Of a stretch of 64,000 nt of DNA, positions 10,092 through 22,900 are shown in pieces (the first letter of the stretch is position 1; every line of letters starts with the position of its first letter). The DNA is from Rotaria socialis (Eukaryota; Rotifera; Eurotatoria; Philodinida; Philodinidae), in contig CAJNYU010000848.1 of NCBI GenBank assembly GCA_905331475.1, positions 93,832 through 157,831 on the forward strand, read 5' to 3'. The notes beneath the pieces are model-generated. The model made no database searches and was not told the origin of the DNA. It saw nothing but the letters and a program-made list of their open reading frames with translations. The translations under genes and the position numbers were made by a program.

Positions 10092-10864
10092 TCATGGTAT
10101 CGAGCTATCCAAAGTAGATAATGTCACTGATGGGATTGCTGGCAGAACAAAATCAATGGGAGGTGATGATCCATTGTATTGTGTATAGTATTCAAGATGG
10201 CTACTGAGAGGCGTAACACAATTTGGTGAAATAAGAAGCATTCGAGAGTTGACAAGCACAAACCGTCAAGTGGTAAACAACCAACAACAAGTCCCGGTAA
10301 AATAAGATCAGATGGACCGATACGTAACAGTCTTTGACATGCATCTGAGGCAGCACAATTGCAAGTGATATTGCTGTAAATACGAGGTAATTCTTCGGCA
10401 GTTTGCTTCCATTTGTGAAGAAACTGCATCCACATAGTTTGGCCGATAATGATATAGGAAAGTACAGGAATTAGCCATGGCATCAAATAGCTCAATGGAT
10501 TACTTTCAAAACTTTGCCCAGTAAGAATTTCAGCTTTACACATATATTCATTATCTGTATCTGTTAGCATGTTCGTATCAATACCGAATGCACATCGACC
10601 TCAGTGAAAGCAAACGAAATTAATTTAATATAAAAATGGATATTGAAATTTCTAAATTTTCGAATCTCTACTAAGCACTGTCATGAATTTATCTTTTACT
10701 TACAAATAACATCCATAGTCGATCGTTTGTTAGATTTGATAGATATTGAATTCTTCTTGTTGTTCGCATTTTTCTGGCAATCTACTCATAAATGCTTCAA
10801 TACATTGATTTACCAAAGTTGTCATAAGTTTGAGTTTTTCAGCTGAAAAAGTTCGATTAATAAC
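10092..10864 (-). pseudogene. chimeric pseudogene: cytochrome P450 (CYP3-like) fragment joined to a Cys-rich bdelloid-type domain
   Basis: The first part is a P450 remnant. 10864-10704 encodes INRTFSAEKLKLM, resembling the region before helix D-E of CYP3-type enzymes, and reaches a stop (TAA) at about 10733. A one-base deletion there explains both the stop and the shift, after which the other frame reads STMDVI. A normal GTAAGT donor (10703) and AG acceptor (10600) join it to CRCAFGIDTNM and then to MPWLIPVLSYIIIG. From about 10438 the frame continues without an intron into an unrelated segment (NITCNCAASDACQ, LPGLVVGCLPLDGL). A second frameshift near 10228-10236 follows: the other frame continues naturally (SPNCVTPLSSHLEYYTQ) and ends at 10092. 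No haem-binding Cys region is present. A dead gene, and apparently a rearranged one. Confidence 0.7.
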
Positions 10865-10869
10865 AATTC

Positions 10870-11786
10870 GCGCTGTTTAAAATATTGATAACTCGATCTT
10901 AAATTTCACAAATACACAATGAGTACCACTGCGACTGAAACGATAAGAATCGTACTCAATAGCGTCATACAAGTGACAGAATGATTAAAATTACTGCAAA
11001 AGTCAAGAAGCAAATTTCTTTGATTCTCGCAAGTAATTTCGTTATTCACAATGATTTTATGTTAACGGTATATACAATCAACATACGCTTTTTTTGCTTT
11101 GTCGATTCCTCACTGTAGGCAACGAAATATTGATCGTTGTAGAATACATCTATGAGGGCATTTTTGGTTATAATCTGCGCAGAAAATGTGTATCAAAGTG
11201 TATGTGCATGCAGTTAAAATATTCTCATCATAAAAACACTTCGGAAGGCAATCAAAAAAAATGAATATACTTTCACAATTTTACAGAATTTTCAAGAACA
11301 TCAGGTAGAAACTGAACAATTGACTGCGGAAAATATTTGATATTTTATTTAAATATTGCAAATAAAAATCTTGTTTTTATCTGCATTTATTAATTACCGC
11401 TAACAGCCATGACGAGGTTTAGAAAAAAGCATAGAATTGTAATTTTCTTCTCTACATTTGTCGATCAATTCAGACAACAATTCATTCTTAAGAAACGTAT
11501 ACTAATTAAAGGGAAGTTTTTATTTTAGTAGAATTACTAACTTTCCCTTTTGTTTTTGTCGATATCGAATCAATACAGATTTGCACAAGCATTCGAATAA
11601 TAAAGAAAATACCGCTATCTGAATAAAGCACAGATAAATATCTACATTCGCATCTTCTCTACTTGGAAAAAATGAAAACAAATTATTTTCCGTTTTCACG
11701 TAGTACAGTGAGCAAGTAAATGCGAAGAATAAAACATACATCACGCTATGCATATGTTTTGCCTGTGAAGGAATAACAGCAAACAT
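10870..11786 (-). other. probable exons of one or two small membrane proteins
   Basis: Three separate coding-like blocks on the minus strand. Block 11786-11542 has two hydrophobic helices (HSVMYVLFFAFTCSLYYV and DIYLCFIQIAVFSLLFECL). It is followed, after a possible 36-40-bp intron, by a 34-codon stretch ending at a stop near 11407 (ELLSELIDKCREENYNSMLF); the phase agrees only if a GTAATT donor is used. Block 11174-11087 is an 88-nt exon with good splice sites (TGCGCAG acceptor, GTATGT donor) encoding KNALIDVFYNDQYFVAY. A further block at about 11000-10915, after a TTTTGCAG acceptor, encodes a C-terminal-like helix (MTLLSTILIVSVAVVLIVYL) and a stop. The phases of the last two do not join cleanly, so the locus may be degraded. 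Family unknown. Confidence 0.35.
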
Positions 11787-11884
11787 AAAAAATTCACTGA
11801 AGTGGCAGTTATTATTCTAAAAAGCAATCACTTGTTTTCAACTGCATATTAGTGACATTCTGAAAAGCAAACTGAGTCATCATT

Positions 11885-12905
11885 TGGCTTTATTCAAATA
11901 CTGATCACAAAAATTTATTGAACGATTACGTCACCTTATTAATATTGTAGAAGTGTTTACCGATCAAAAGATTCGATTTATAAGTCAACTAGAGCAAATT
12001 CATTCTGTCGATTTGTTTGATTCAAATGCACCGCCAAATTGGTTTTCTAATATTCGACAATTTAAAGATACTCTCAATGATACTGAGCTACTTTATTCTA
12101 TGTTACAATCGAATTTTCGACGTATTGAAAATGAAAATGTTGCTTACAATATATTCGGTAATATTCTATTTATGTTCTAATGATCGAATAAATAAACAAG
12201 AAGCAGTATTCATGTATACTCAATTGTTGAAAGATACATTTATTCAGATGAAACAAAATAATAAAGAGGAGATAATCGAATTTCGTCGCGAGCAACATGC
12301 TGATAGTACACATGAATTACGATTTGGTAATGAATTTGAACAAAATTACGAATCAAATCGGGCTATAAATTGGTATAGTCCGAGAAGCTTTTTTATATAA
12401 AATTGTAAATAGAGCAGTTCGAACACAAAAACATTGAAGTATGATATAAAACTCATGTGACATTTACATATGCATTTACTGAATGTTATCAAAAATAAGA
12501 AAGAAAATAGTTCGATAGCACGAATACTATAGAGGTCAGCGTATGTCGAAAAACGAATTTCAAAAACTTGAAAAAACTTGAACTACTTTCTATTCCGAGT
12601 AATAATGAAATAGTTATACTATTAGAAATTCAAATTCACCCATCCCTAATTGAAATTACAAGTTCGTTTGTCAATATTTAAGAATTTTGCCATTTTAGAC
12701 AAGAAAAGAATGGCTAATGTTTTCTCGAACAGGAACTTGAACAAGGTATTAAGAATAAATCTTGGAATATCCATTTATTATTAACAAATGGATTTGATCA
12801 ACAATTCAATAGGTGGGAGAAAGAGGCTAAAAAATTTCATCTTTAAACTCAAATTCACCATTTTCTTCCAAAATATATGCGCGTTCCAAAAAAATACTGA
12901 TATCT
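11885..12905 (+). pseudogene. decayed ADP-ribosyltransferase (ART) gene
   Basis: Same family as the ART-TPR gene at 1.7-5.1 kb but broken by several frameshifts and stops. Homologous pieces appear in order: an N-terminal-domain stretch at about 11910-12170; MYTQLLKDTFIQMKQNNKEE at 12213 onward (compare MYTQLFKEILLELEYDEEAI in the intact gene); INWYSPRSFF near 12365; YRGQRMSKNEFQKLEK near 12530-12578 (the catalytic-Arg region); and a beta-strand block (IVILLEIQIHPSLIEI) near 12612. Near 12730-12790 another frame gives KNKSWNIHLLLTN, the strand that closes the ART fold. There is no TPR array downstream. Two ART copies within 11 kb, one dead, fit birth-and-death of this expanded family. Confidence 0.75.
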
Positions 12906-13074
12906 TAATAAGCACAAATCTAAACTTAACATTCAAGTGATAAAAGAGTCATTTTTTCTTCAATGCATTATCGATTGAAGCTAAGACATGTCATTTTATT
13001 ATCAATGCAATCAGAAATATTATAGTTCGTGAATAAAACAAAAAGATGTGCATTGTTTGCGTGATACAGTTGAA

Positions 13075-13361
13075 TTAACAAGGTCGTTGACAACCTAAAA
13101 TAGTGAATAGTAGGTGTTAAGTTCTCTTCATAGGTTCGATTCTAGTAAAGAATCAAATCAAATTAACTTACAACAGCCACAACATGCTCCTATCCAGCAC
13201 GGTGTCCATAAGCCGCCTGTTATTAACCAAAGAAGAAAATGGCATCCATGTTGAACATCTTTGTTCACAGTGTTAATAACTACCACAGACGGAGTACTCG
13301 CTGCATACGGTTGCGCCACGATAACGGGTGTAGAAGGGTTTTGTGAATAGCTTCCCGACAT
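13075..13361 (-). CDS. small Cys-rich membrane protein, paralogue A
   Basis: 69-aa protein from two exons, 13361-13172 and 13094-13075, joined by a 77-bp intron (GTAAGT...TTTTAG). The N-terminal half is Ser/Pro/Ala-rich (SGSYSQNPSTPVIVAQPYAA). The C-terminal half is a hydrophobic, Trp/Cys-rich segment (HGCHFLLWLITGGLWTPCW, then ACCGCCCQRPC). The 20-nt last exon finishes with CQRPC. The closest paralogue is at 17596-17974, same strand, same exon layout. The plan (disordered Pro/Tyr N terminus plus one Cys-rich hydrophobic C-terminal helix) resembles CYSTM-type proteins, and the G-L-W-x-P-x-W core also recalls small bacterial membrane proteins; both are resemblance only. Function unknown; membrane-associated and possibly palmitoylated by inference. 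Confidence 0.7.
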
Positions 13362-13379
13362 GTCACGTTAATACAGTTC

Positions 13380-16300
13380 AAACTAAAATTAAAAATGGCA
13401 GAATATTCTATCTATAAGTTTTAGTCTAAGCTGATATTATAAGACCATGATGGTCTGCAACACAAGACAAAATGAGTCTTATGGGTTAAATCGAAATGAG
13501 ATACCTGGAATTTCACCCTCTGAATTGCTAACGTTCCCATGTTGCTAGAATTTAGAGAGATGCCTGAAGTTCGGCGGAACTTGAAAAGCGTTGCCGGTTT
13601 TCCACAATTATCGAGATTCTGTCGAGACTTAAACAACATACACAATAGCTACAACTATTATCTTTCGTTAAAATACAGATTTCTTCATTTCTACATGCGT
13701 GTAAAACTAAGAATGACTATATGAGTATAGTAGATATTAGATGATCACGTCTTTTTTTTGTGATCAGCAGTATCTCCCCTCCCCTCGCCAATTACAAGGA
13801 AAGATGAATATTTTTCGCGTCGAAATAAACCTAAAGTAAGAAGCTGAGTTTTGAAAAAAAAATTTCGTGATAAAGGGTTTCAATATAGTTATACCTATTT
13901 CAAATAAATCTCATAAATATGAATCTGTTTTGTTTACAGTTGTGTAGGTTGAGGTATACAAGTGAAAATGGTGTAGTTTTGCAATGATAATGATAACTTT
14001 GTAGTTATGCTATTCTCATGACTTTTCGGTTCCATGCATGATATTCTCCTGATGGATATTGCCGAGACTGAATGCAATTCACAATTACAACCAAAATTCA
14101 TCCTCTACCGCTTTACCATCTACGCCTAAATCCTCACCTTTGCTCACACATTCAACTATTGAACGAGTAAGTCTCCCTGAAGCCATATTAATGTTGCCAA
14201 TTGTTCACGATTGAGAAAATACATAATCATACCGAAGGAAAATTTTTTCAAATAGAACCGTAGTTTTGACCGATTTTTAAAAACTAAATAAACCGAACTA
14301 CTTCTGCGTTCTATGGAAATCCGATTAGCAGTGCTTGTATTCAAAACATTTTCTGTACAGTTATCTCTATCAAACATCAATGAAAACATTGACAATAAAA
14401 GATCAGAAAAACAAAGGCAACATAGAAGTAGAGATATCACGAAAATTCTGAAATAAACAGCAGATAAAAAAAATATTTTTACCGTCGATTATAAGAAGAG
14501 AAATAAATTGGTATGAACTGAAGGATCATAGAAAGCATATGAAGAAAAGAAAAGAAATTTTATAAAGAAGAATACATATTCAATAGCTATTCGCACAATG
14601 TAAATCCGTTGGCTCACAAAAAAAGAATTTTCTATCGCTGTACTTTTATGCAAAGATACACAGTAAACTATGTTAGAATATTTCAGTCTACATAGTCCTT
14701 TTAGTGCCGTTTCTGTTTCGTATTCGTTCAGATCAAGATGTCAAACATAAGAATATAGATTTATACTGTGCGTGAAGAAGTATTGAATGTTATATTTTTA
14801 GGTAGTGAACATGCTTGAATGGAGGACTTTAAATCATTGAAATATTTACGGTTTGTCATTTGTTGAATACACACTAAAGGGACTAAATGCCCCAATGAGG
14901 ACTAAATGGATTTCTTGGGGGCTCTAAAAGTAAAACGATATAAAATCTATTTTTCATAAACCCCTCTTTTTACAGAGGTTTTTGGCATAAAAGTTCTCTT
15001 TTATGAAGAATGCTATTGCCCTTAATCGAATCTAGTCTTACCATAATAAGTTTGGCTTGTTTTCTCCGTAACTGTTTTACAACAAATCAGCATGTATCAG
15101 TTTAATACATGCTAAAATTGATGCGAAGTAGAGGTCTTCATTTCAGAAACATCGCTAATCGAAATAAAATTTTAAACTGTTACAAAAGATTATCCACCGA
15201 TTGGTCGAGCTTTCTCGAGCGGTCCAGTCAGACCGATTAAAGATCATATATGCAAGTATCTAATTCATGATTAATTTAAAACTCGTTGTTCACTTAGGAT
15301 CTCTCTCTCTCTCTCCCTTCCTATTGTAAATATTCAAAACAAGATAATAAGTTATCAAGGTTGCGTTTCTTTCCTTTTTTAATCTAACTTATATCAACAA
15401 AGTTTGACCAAGGCATTCGTCTGTTGTGTCCAACTTCTGATAGATCACGCCTAATTTGCTTAAGAAAGGCGTAGCTAACTCATTGCTCGCTCTAGAAAAA
15501 CCAATTAATGTTTAATGGTTAATGGCATTCTTGTTTGCAATCTACTAGATTTACATCATCGAAATCTTTTGAATTTTGACTCGGAACTTATTTTCTATGA
15601 AGCACCTCCGACATTGGCATTCCAATGTTAGATGCAAAACAGTGATTCTTTTTCCTTTTCAAAAAGTATCTCTAATTCACAGCTGTGAGACGTTCTACCA
15701 ACACTAGTATAACAATCTAGATGGTTAGCTTCTTGTGTCACTAGTTAGCTGACAGCGAAAAGTAATTATACAACTGAGTGTTGTTATGTTGAAGTCTGAA
15801 GAACCTTACCTTGCAAATATTGGTGTCTACTGTTATAGTGTGCATCTTTACTTGAAACTCTTCAATATATAGACTCGGTCGTGCAGATGATTTTGTAAGT
15901 AAAATAGATTAGATTGTGTACATCGGTTTTATTGTTTTAGTTACTTAGCTAGTTATAGAAAGATAACGCTATCGTTATGGAATTGTCGCAAAAATTTTTA
16001 TTATACCGACCCAAGCTGTTTATAATTGAATTGGTCTAAAACTAAATGTAAGAGTGCTGAATAGAACATAGCTCTTCTATTAACTCGTATCTACATAATT
16101 ACATGTTCAATTAAGTAATACTTTGAATACTATAATGAAACTATTAGCAAAATCCGATGGCGATTAAAACATAGAATACTGAGTACTTATTTTCAGTCGT
16201 ATATTCACACAACGTGAAATAATAAATAAATTCTATCTATTCGTGCGCTATATGTTGAAATAATAACTTTTACATCGAATATATATTGCACCGACAGAAG

Positions 16301-17590
16301 TGGATCTCAATGAAAACGAATAGTAAAAAAAAAGAAAAGTATATTTTAATAAATTATATTCAAAATTGATACACACGAATGCTTTTGCCTAATTCAAGAA
16401 TAAAAACACGTGACGTTCATAGTTCCGCCGATCGCATATTATTATGTATTCTAACTACGTCACTATGTTAACTCTTGATACATTATGTTTAATTTTTTTC
16501 TTATAGCTACTATTTGTTTTGTTCTTCTCTGATCGTTTCGTCTTATCGTACACGTCGTTCTTCCATTGGTTCGACTGTAACTATGTAACGCTCAAGAATA
16601 TCTATCGCATTGACGTTTCGTCTCTCATCTTCTTGGGCTCCCTTCTTTTTTCTCTTCATTCCAGTTGCATATTAAACGAATGACAGCTCACCAAATAATC
16701 AGTCGTGAACTGTTGAACACTAAACTTAGATGGAATTTCTTTTATTTTTCATCCCTAACATTTGAACTAATTTTTATAGTCACAAGATTCTTTTTCAAGT
16801 GCCACGCTCAGAGTGTGGGTGACATTAAATGATTTGCTATACTCATCGAACGTAGTTTTAAATAAAAGAAGCGTTGGTTCTTCATTCACAATAGGAACTA
16901 CGCCAAGTCACGTTCAGATCCTAATTTACTTCTCTTGAATATTTCTTTTCATCTGTTTTATTCTACAAAATGCAAAACGAATAATTTCAACGACGATTTT
17001 CAAGCGACATTTGACGGAATAAAGCAAAAAATATCTTTTCGCTTTCGTTTCAACTTTACCTTTTTATGCACATAAGAAAGTGCTTTTTATATTATAAAAA
17101 ATAATTTACAAGGCGAATTAATCGTATACACAAATTTGACCGTGCTTATTCCACTATTCATATTGTTAATAGAAAATAGCACGAAACTTTCACTGTATCT
17201 TTGTGCTAATTTCCATCTAGTTCTACTATTTTACTTGAATATGTTTTAAATATTTTTCTTGAATTTTCCTTATAATTGCTTTTCAATAAAGCAGAAGTAT
17301 TAAATTCAACATTTTGTGTACTACATAGAAATGAATTTTGACAAAAACGTGGCACGAAATAAGATTATAACTTTCGGTAGAAAGGGATTTGTCAAAGAAT
17401 GCAGTTCCTGAAAGCTGCTTTCATATAGAAGAGCGAACGTATTGTAAACATCGCAAGTATACGCTTGATGTGCAAAATAGCGACTTGTTATTCAATATAT
17501 CTTCAGCCTTGTGTTTTTATTATGAATTCAATAGGAAGCATTAATATTCATGAATCAAAAAAAAAGATGTTCGCCCATCGTCTGTTCCAA
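13380..17590. other. 4.2-kb gene-poor spacer
   Basis: Nothing convincing. One 94-codon minus-strand frame (14440-14156) begins with a hydrophobic run and follows a pyrimidine-rich AG; it may be an exon or chance. A (CT)n run lies at about 15300-15315. No tRNA, rRNA or transposase seen. Confidence 0.4.
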
Positions 17591-17595
17591 TTGAA

Positions 17596-17974
17596 CTAAC
17601 AAGGCCGCTCACAACCTAAAATGCAAAAAAATATAATTCAAGTTCGAGCCATTGCTAGAAATCTAATAAAAACTCAATGAGAATGACTCACCAAGTCCTA
17701 AACAAGCTGCTGCCCAGCATGGTGCCCACAATCCACCTGTTAAAAAGCAAAGAATAAAATGGCATCCGTGTTGAACATCATGGTTGTCGTTATGAAGAAT
17801 TATAATTGGCTGATTATTCGACGGATAGGGTTGTGTATAGACGGGCTGTGGCGGCTGCGCATAACCAGGTGGTGGTTGCACATAACCAGTTGGGGGTGGT
17901 TGTGCATAACCAGTTGGCGGTGGTTGTGCATAGTAACCCGGTTGCTGTGGATAGTCTTGATAGTTCGCAGCCAT
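17596..17974 (-). CDS. small Pro/Tyr-rich Cys membrane protein, paralogue B
   Basis: 100-aa protein from exons 17974-17692 and 17615-17596 (intron 76 bp, GTGAGT...TTTTAG). Residues 1-55 are imperfect repeats of the type QPPPTGYA, giving PPxGY motifs of a kind that can bind WW domains or be low-complexity linkers. Residues about 63-93 form the hydrophobic Cys/Trp segment VQHGCHFILCFLTGGLWAPC, and the 20-nt terminal exon encodes CERPC. It differs from paralogue A mainly by expansion of the Pro/Tyr repeats; the VQHGCHF, TGGLW.PCW and C.RPC motifs are shared. Reading frames on the opposite strand over these repeats are mirror artefacts. Confidence 0.75.
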
Positions 17975-17999
17975 TTCAAGTTAGCGTAATTAAAACTAA

Positions 18000-19958
18000 A
18001 TTAAAAGTAGGCGAAACGTTTCATAATTTTCAATTTAATAAAAATATTTATCTTGTTTTAATGTAAGTTAGATTGAGCTATTTCAAGTTAGAGTTATATA
18101 GGACCGATATATGAAATCTGATTTAATTAAAAAGTTTCAAATGTTCGAAATCTTTCAATTTTCACTCTTAGGATTGTGAAAGATATATAAAGTAAATAGA
18201 GTGCAATTTCTCTGCGTTTTCATTCTCATATCCACGGTGGAAGAAAAAGTGCCTAAAAAAGTCTTAGATTTAAGCAATTGAGAATCGTAGTCAAACTAGA
18301 TAGTTTTAACGTGAATTCTGATCTGAAACTGTTGAAAGTTTACTTAATTTTCTGATTAATTAATAGAAAATGGCAAACAATTTTATATCGAGTCACTATT
18401 ATGAAACCTGAAAAGTTTTACCTTTAAGACTTCTTCAATTGTTATATATCTAGTGCTTGCGCTTGCTACTCTCAACTATATAAAATGGTACTGATAAACA
18501 ACTTCACGAGTAAACAGATAAGAAAGAATGTTTTTTCGTTGATTTACTTAGCTAGCTTTGCATAGATAAAATTATCTGGTTGCAATGTGTCATTATGTTA
18601 CTACTAATATTTGCTATCCATAGAAAACTGATGTCGCACCCGTGCTGCATTTAGATGATTCTTTTTCACGTAGAATTAATTGAGGAGTGATGCATACAGC
18701 AAGGGTCTGCTATGAGCTGCCATCAATCATATGCACACATGAGTAATTCAAGTTTTTTTTCTTGCTAAGTATAACGGAACTACAAGAGAAAGGGATTTTA
18801 TCATATTCTACATATATACGTAACTTTTTTCATCCAATATATTGAACCAAACGAAATGAGATTCATACCAAATTGATTTATCAAATAAAAAGAAATTGAT
18901 TTTCCCTATTATAAGATTCAAAAAATATGTAACTTCTCATATGAGTTTCATTGGAATTCAATCGATGATTTCGATTATAATATGTATTCATTGCCAATTG
19001 CTTTAGCTAAGTTCTGCGCGCATGACATATGCATTTTGAATTTGAAACATGAATCGCAGAAATGAGAAAGATTTATGCACAGTGAGATTAAATTTTTCTC
19101 TTCATTGACGATGAACTATTCGCTTGGCAGAATGTTCCTCATCAATAAATATAATATTTAGCATATTAAAATATTTCAAAGAATGATACAAATCAGAGAT
19201 GCTTTTAGTCTACTGTTTAGAATCTTGTTTCGGCCTGAAACCGTTTACGATAACATAGTAGAATAGACATGCAAAATATTTCCTACGCATTCACACTCAT
19301 TTTTTGTTATATGCTGACGTGTTACGAATGAAGATGGCAGCAGAACCAAATATTTCCGGAAAACGAAATCTACAAAAAAGAGCTACACAAATTGGGAAAA
19401 AATGAATTCTCGCTGCAATTTGTTGAATGATTCTACCGTTATCATCATCAGGAGAAATTAGAACTTTTTGAGTGGACCTGAACTTTCCTATTAAAGTGTT
19501 GAAACGAAGTTTCTCAGCTGGTGCTAAATGATATGAAAGGGAAAATGTTTATGTCATTATTATTTACCATAGAAAAAACAGTGAGGTAATATATTCATAA
19601 GTATGCTTAGGAAAATAAAGACTCAACTATGATTTACTTGTTCAATAAGTTATTGTTCATTTCGTCTTCTGTTCGTTTATCAAAGCAGAGAGAAAAGTCT
19701 ATATGTGACAATCGACTGATTATGTTTAGTTCGCTTCAATTTCCATTTTTATTCGACGACGTTTTTAAGCAGAATGACTGTTAAACGACAGTTGCTGAAC
19801 TTCATATAGTGACTCATCGAAGAAATTGCACCATATTTGTGTAATTTTGTCCACGTAGACAATATAAAAAGAAACATATTAGTCATCGATAACTGCAACG
19901 GTTGAATGTCCGTTTTAAATTCTTTGGTGGCAAGTTGTATTGCGTATCATTGACAAAA
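18000..19958. other. intergenic, nothing recognised
   Basis: About 2 kb of AT-rich DNA upstream of the small membrane protein and of the ARF-like gene. No coding exon, RNA gene or clear repeat was recognised. Confidence 0.4.
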
Positions 19959-22900
19959 ATGGGTTTATCCTATCAGAAGCCGATAGTCGTTGCTAACACA
20001 AACCCGAAGCCATTGCTGGTATTCATGTGTGGATTGCATTCTACTGGTAAGTTTAACACATGTTATTACTATTTCACTCGGTCACAAATGAACTCACGCA
20101 CATATTCTGTCAGCATAATATTGATTACGAATAAAAAAGTTCCAAGAGTTTTGTACCAGAGAAGTAAAAGCCATTTTTTTGAAAGCTATCCAATCGAACA
20201 GTCTACAGTGTCACCCAAGGAGGAAAAAGCGGATCGTCACCGTATCCTGGATACGAGAATATCATGAAAATAGAAAGGATCTGAAAGTGAAATAACGTAT
20301 TCACGAATCCGACTTTTTTTCTTGGATAAAAGCGGTGATGTAAAAATTACTGAGTACCACAGGTAGAAGTTCATTTATGCCGTTCTATAAGTCAATATTC
20401 ATGCAACATCACTGAATTTGTCTTCAAGCAAAGTTGTTACAGTTTTCTGATGTTGAAGTATGCCGTGAAAATAAAAGTTTTAAGACTTTTGACGTAAATT
20501 GTTGACAAACATACTGCTTAGTTCCCAGAGTACGTAAATATTGCTGAGAACGCTATCCTCAAAAGAGCAGGTTTACTCGGTCGTTTATAACAGACATATT
20601 CCAGTGAAAACAGATCCGTTTTGCTTGAGCTGCTCAGTGTGTACATGCCTTAACGTCATACAATAATCGTAAAAAATAACTTCATCAATACGAAGAGATG
20701 CACAGCAAAATGATCATTTTTGCAATACTATATGAATATAGATATTCCATGAAGAAGTCGTGCTGAAAGCTAATATTTTGACTGTAGTAGAATTTCATAG
20801 AGCACTTTCTGTGACAAAAATGTAATGCTCTAAATACTTGAAAACTCTATACTGTCAAGGACCGATTTCACAAAATACTTTACCAATAGAAGTTTCATTG
20901 GTATGGATTTTGAGGGGCATAATAAACACCATAAAGTTCTGCAAGACTTAACATGGGATCTCCTAGAATATGTTTGGGTGACTTATTGTGAGATATTCAC
21001 AGGTGACCCTTTTTCCGCTGAAAATATACTCGACTTCACTTGAAAATTAATATAAAACTTTCATAAAGTGAAATAAAAACTATTCATTAGAAATCAGTAT
21101 ATAACCTTCTATAGATTCTCCCAAAAACTCCTCTAAAGAGAAAAAGAAAGAAATTTTCTGAAAATCTCCGTGGAAAAATATGAGGATTTCTATAAAAGCC
21201 TTTTTCAAATAAGGATTGCAAGACGTACGAGGATTCTCAGACTGATTTTTTTATCATTATCAAAAGATTTTATGGAACTGAATAAGTACTCAGGTGGTAC
21301 TAATTTATATTAGATGAAACTTATTTCATATGGTGCTGCTTTTCTATGCATTTTTGAATGAAACGGAGCATATTTTGTTATAGAAAATCAATTACTGTTG
21401 AGGATCCTTGGATATGGTTCGAAGGATCAGTCTACAAGATGCCAGGCCAATTTTAGCATTGCTGTATAATTTTCAGTTCATATTTTAAAGTCGGCGCTCG
21501 TAATTGGAGGGAAAATATGTTCCATGAGACAGCTCGTCTAATAAAAATATTTACTTCCAATCTAGAATCGATTTCTACGGCCTTTTCGTTTAATCATATG
21601 ATTTTCTGCTATTCATGCACGTTGGGGCCGGTTTATTGGACATCAAATTATTATTCTAGTCATATATATCGTATTGATTTCGGGAAGAATCAAACTGCGA
21701 ATCTAGAGTATTAGGATCTTGGCAAACCCTCATCAATGTAGAAATGAATTCGTCAACATTCTTACAATCTGAGTTTAATCAATTCAGTCGGAATTTTTAA
21801 TCTATTTTTTTCTATTAGAAGATTTCATTTCCATATGTTTAAACAATAGAAAGTAATAGATTATCCTCTCCAGTGCATCTTTCCTTTCTATCATGGGCTA
21901 TTTGTTTCTTGCGATTTTTGATAGTTTTCTAGTGTTAAGAACCACTAGACTTTTGTTTTACTATGCCGATGTATTTTAGTTGGTTTCTTTAGATCTTTGA
22001 GAATTTTTTTGAAATCAATTACTTTAGGATCTATGTATAATCGACCAAAATCTCCTGTATACGCATTAGCTCGTTTTCAATCGGAGGTTAATAAAATATT
22101 TCTGTTCAACATTCATTTAAACTGAGGATTCTTTATAGTCAAGTTTCTGATTCATAAGATCATAGCTGTGTAGTAGAATGTTAAAAATATAAGTGTTTAT
22201 AAAATATATCAAATTACACAAAAAACAGTTGTGGATATCATTATTTAAACTGCTGAAAAAAGATTTAAAAATTTCCTATGATAAGAAGTAGAAAATAATT
22301 AGCAACGAACATGCACTGTTTGAAGAAAAAAGACGAACAATCAAGGTGTAATACATTTTATTAATCACCGTTTCTATAAACCGCTTGCTGAAAATATCTC
22401 AACAGAAAAAAACTTGGATTTTTTATAAAACAAGAAAAAATATCCGATGAAATAGAAAGGGACAGAATCATTTTATCCTATTATAAGCTCCTTTTAAAAC
22501 TTTATTAACCAGACTTCAGCTGATCAAGCATCTTAGGAGATCAGATCCTTTCAAAACCATGCCTTTGATCAAAATTCTGATTCTTTTGAACAGTTTCATA
22601 GGTCATAGAAACTATGTTGAGAGCCAAGTCAACAGCATATTTTTGTGAGTAGAATTTCAGCTATGTAATCTGATCGAGTTATAAGATATAGCTACCTATT
22701 GACTCGGCCAATATTTTGCACAGATCGAATCAACGTTAAACAAGTAGATTTAGCGGGCACAGTGCAAATAGAATTGTTATTTTTCTTAGATTAAATCCAT
22801 TTCACTCTATGAAAAAAATTTGCTCATACCAGGAATAAACGACAAAAAAAAAACATTAAAAACTTTTTGAAATCGAATGGACTTTTTCACCAGCATTCAT

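Noticed and set aside
13134-13144. GGTTCGATTC, like a tRNA B box
   Set aside because: No A box or cloverleaf around it; it lies in the intron of paralogue A.
14156-14440. 94-aa minus-strand frame with hydrophobic start
   Set aside because: A single isolated frame in a 4-kb spacer without partner exons; could be chance.
17759-18066. Two plus-strand frames of 76 and 86 aa over the Pro/Tyr repeats
   Set aside because: They mirror the QPPPTGYA repeats of the real minus-strand gene and have no start context or family.
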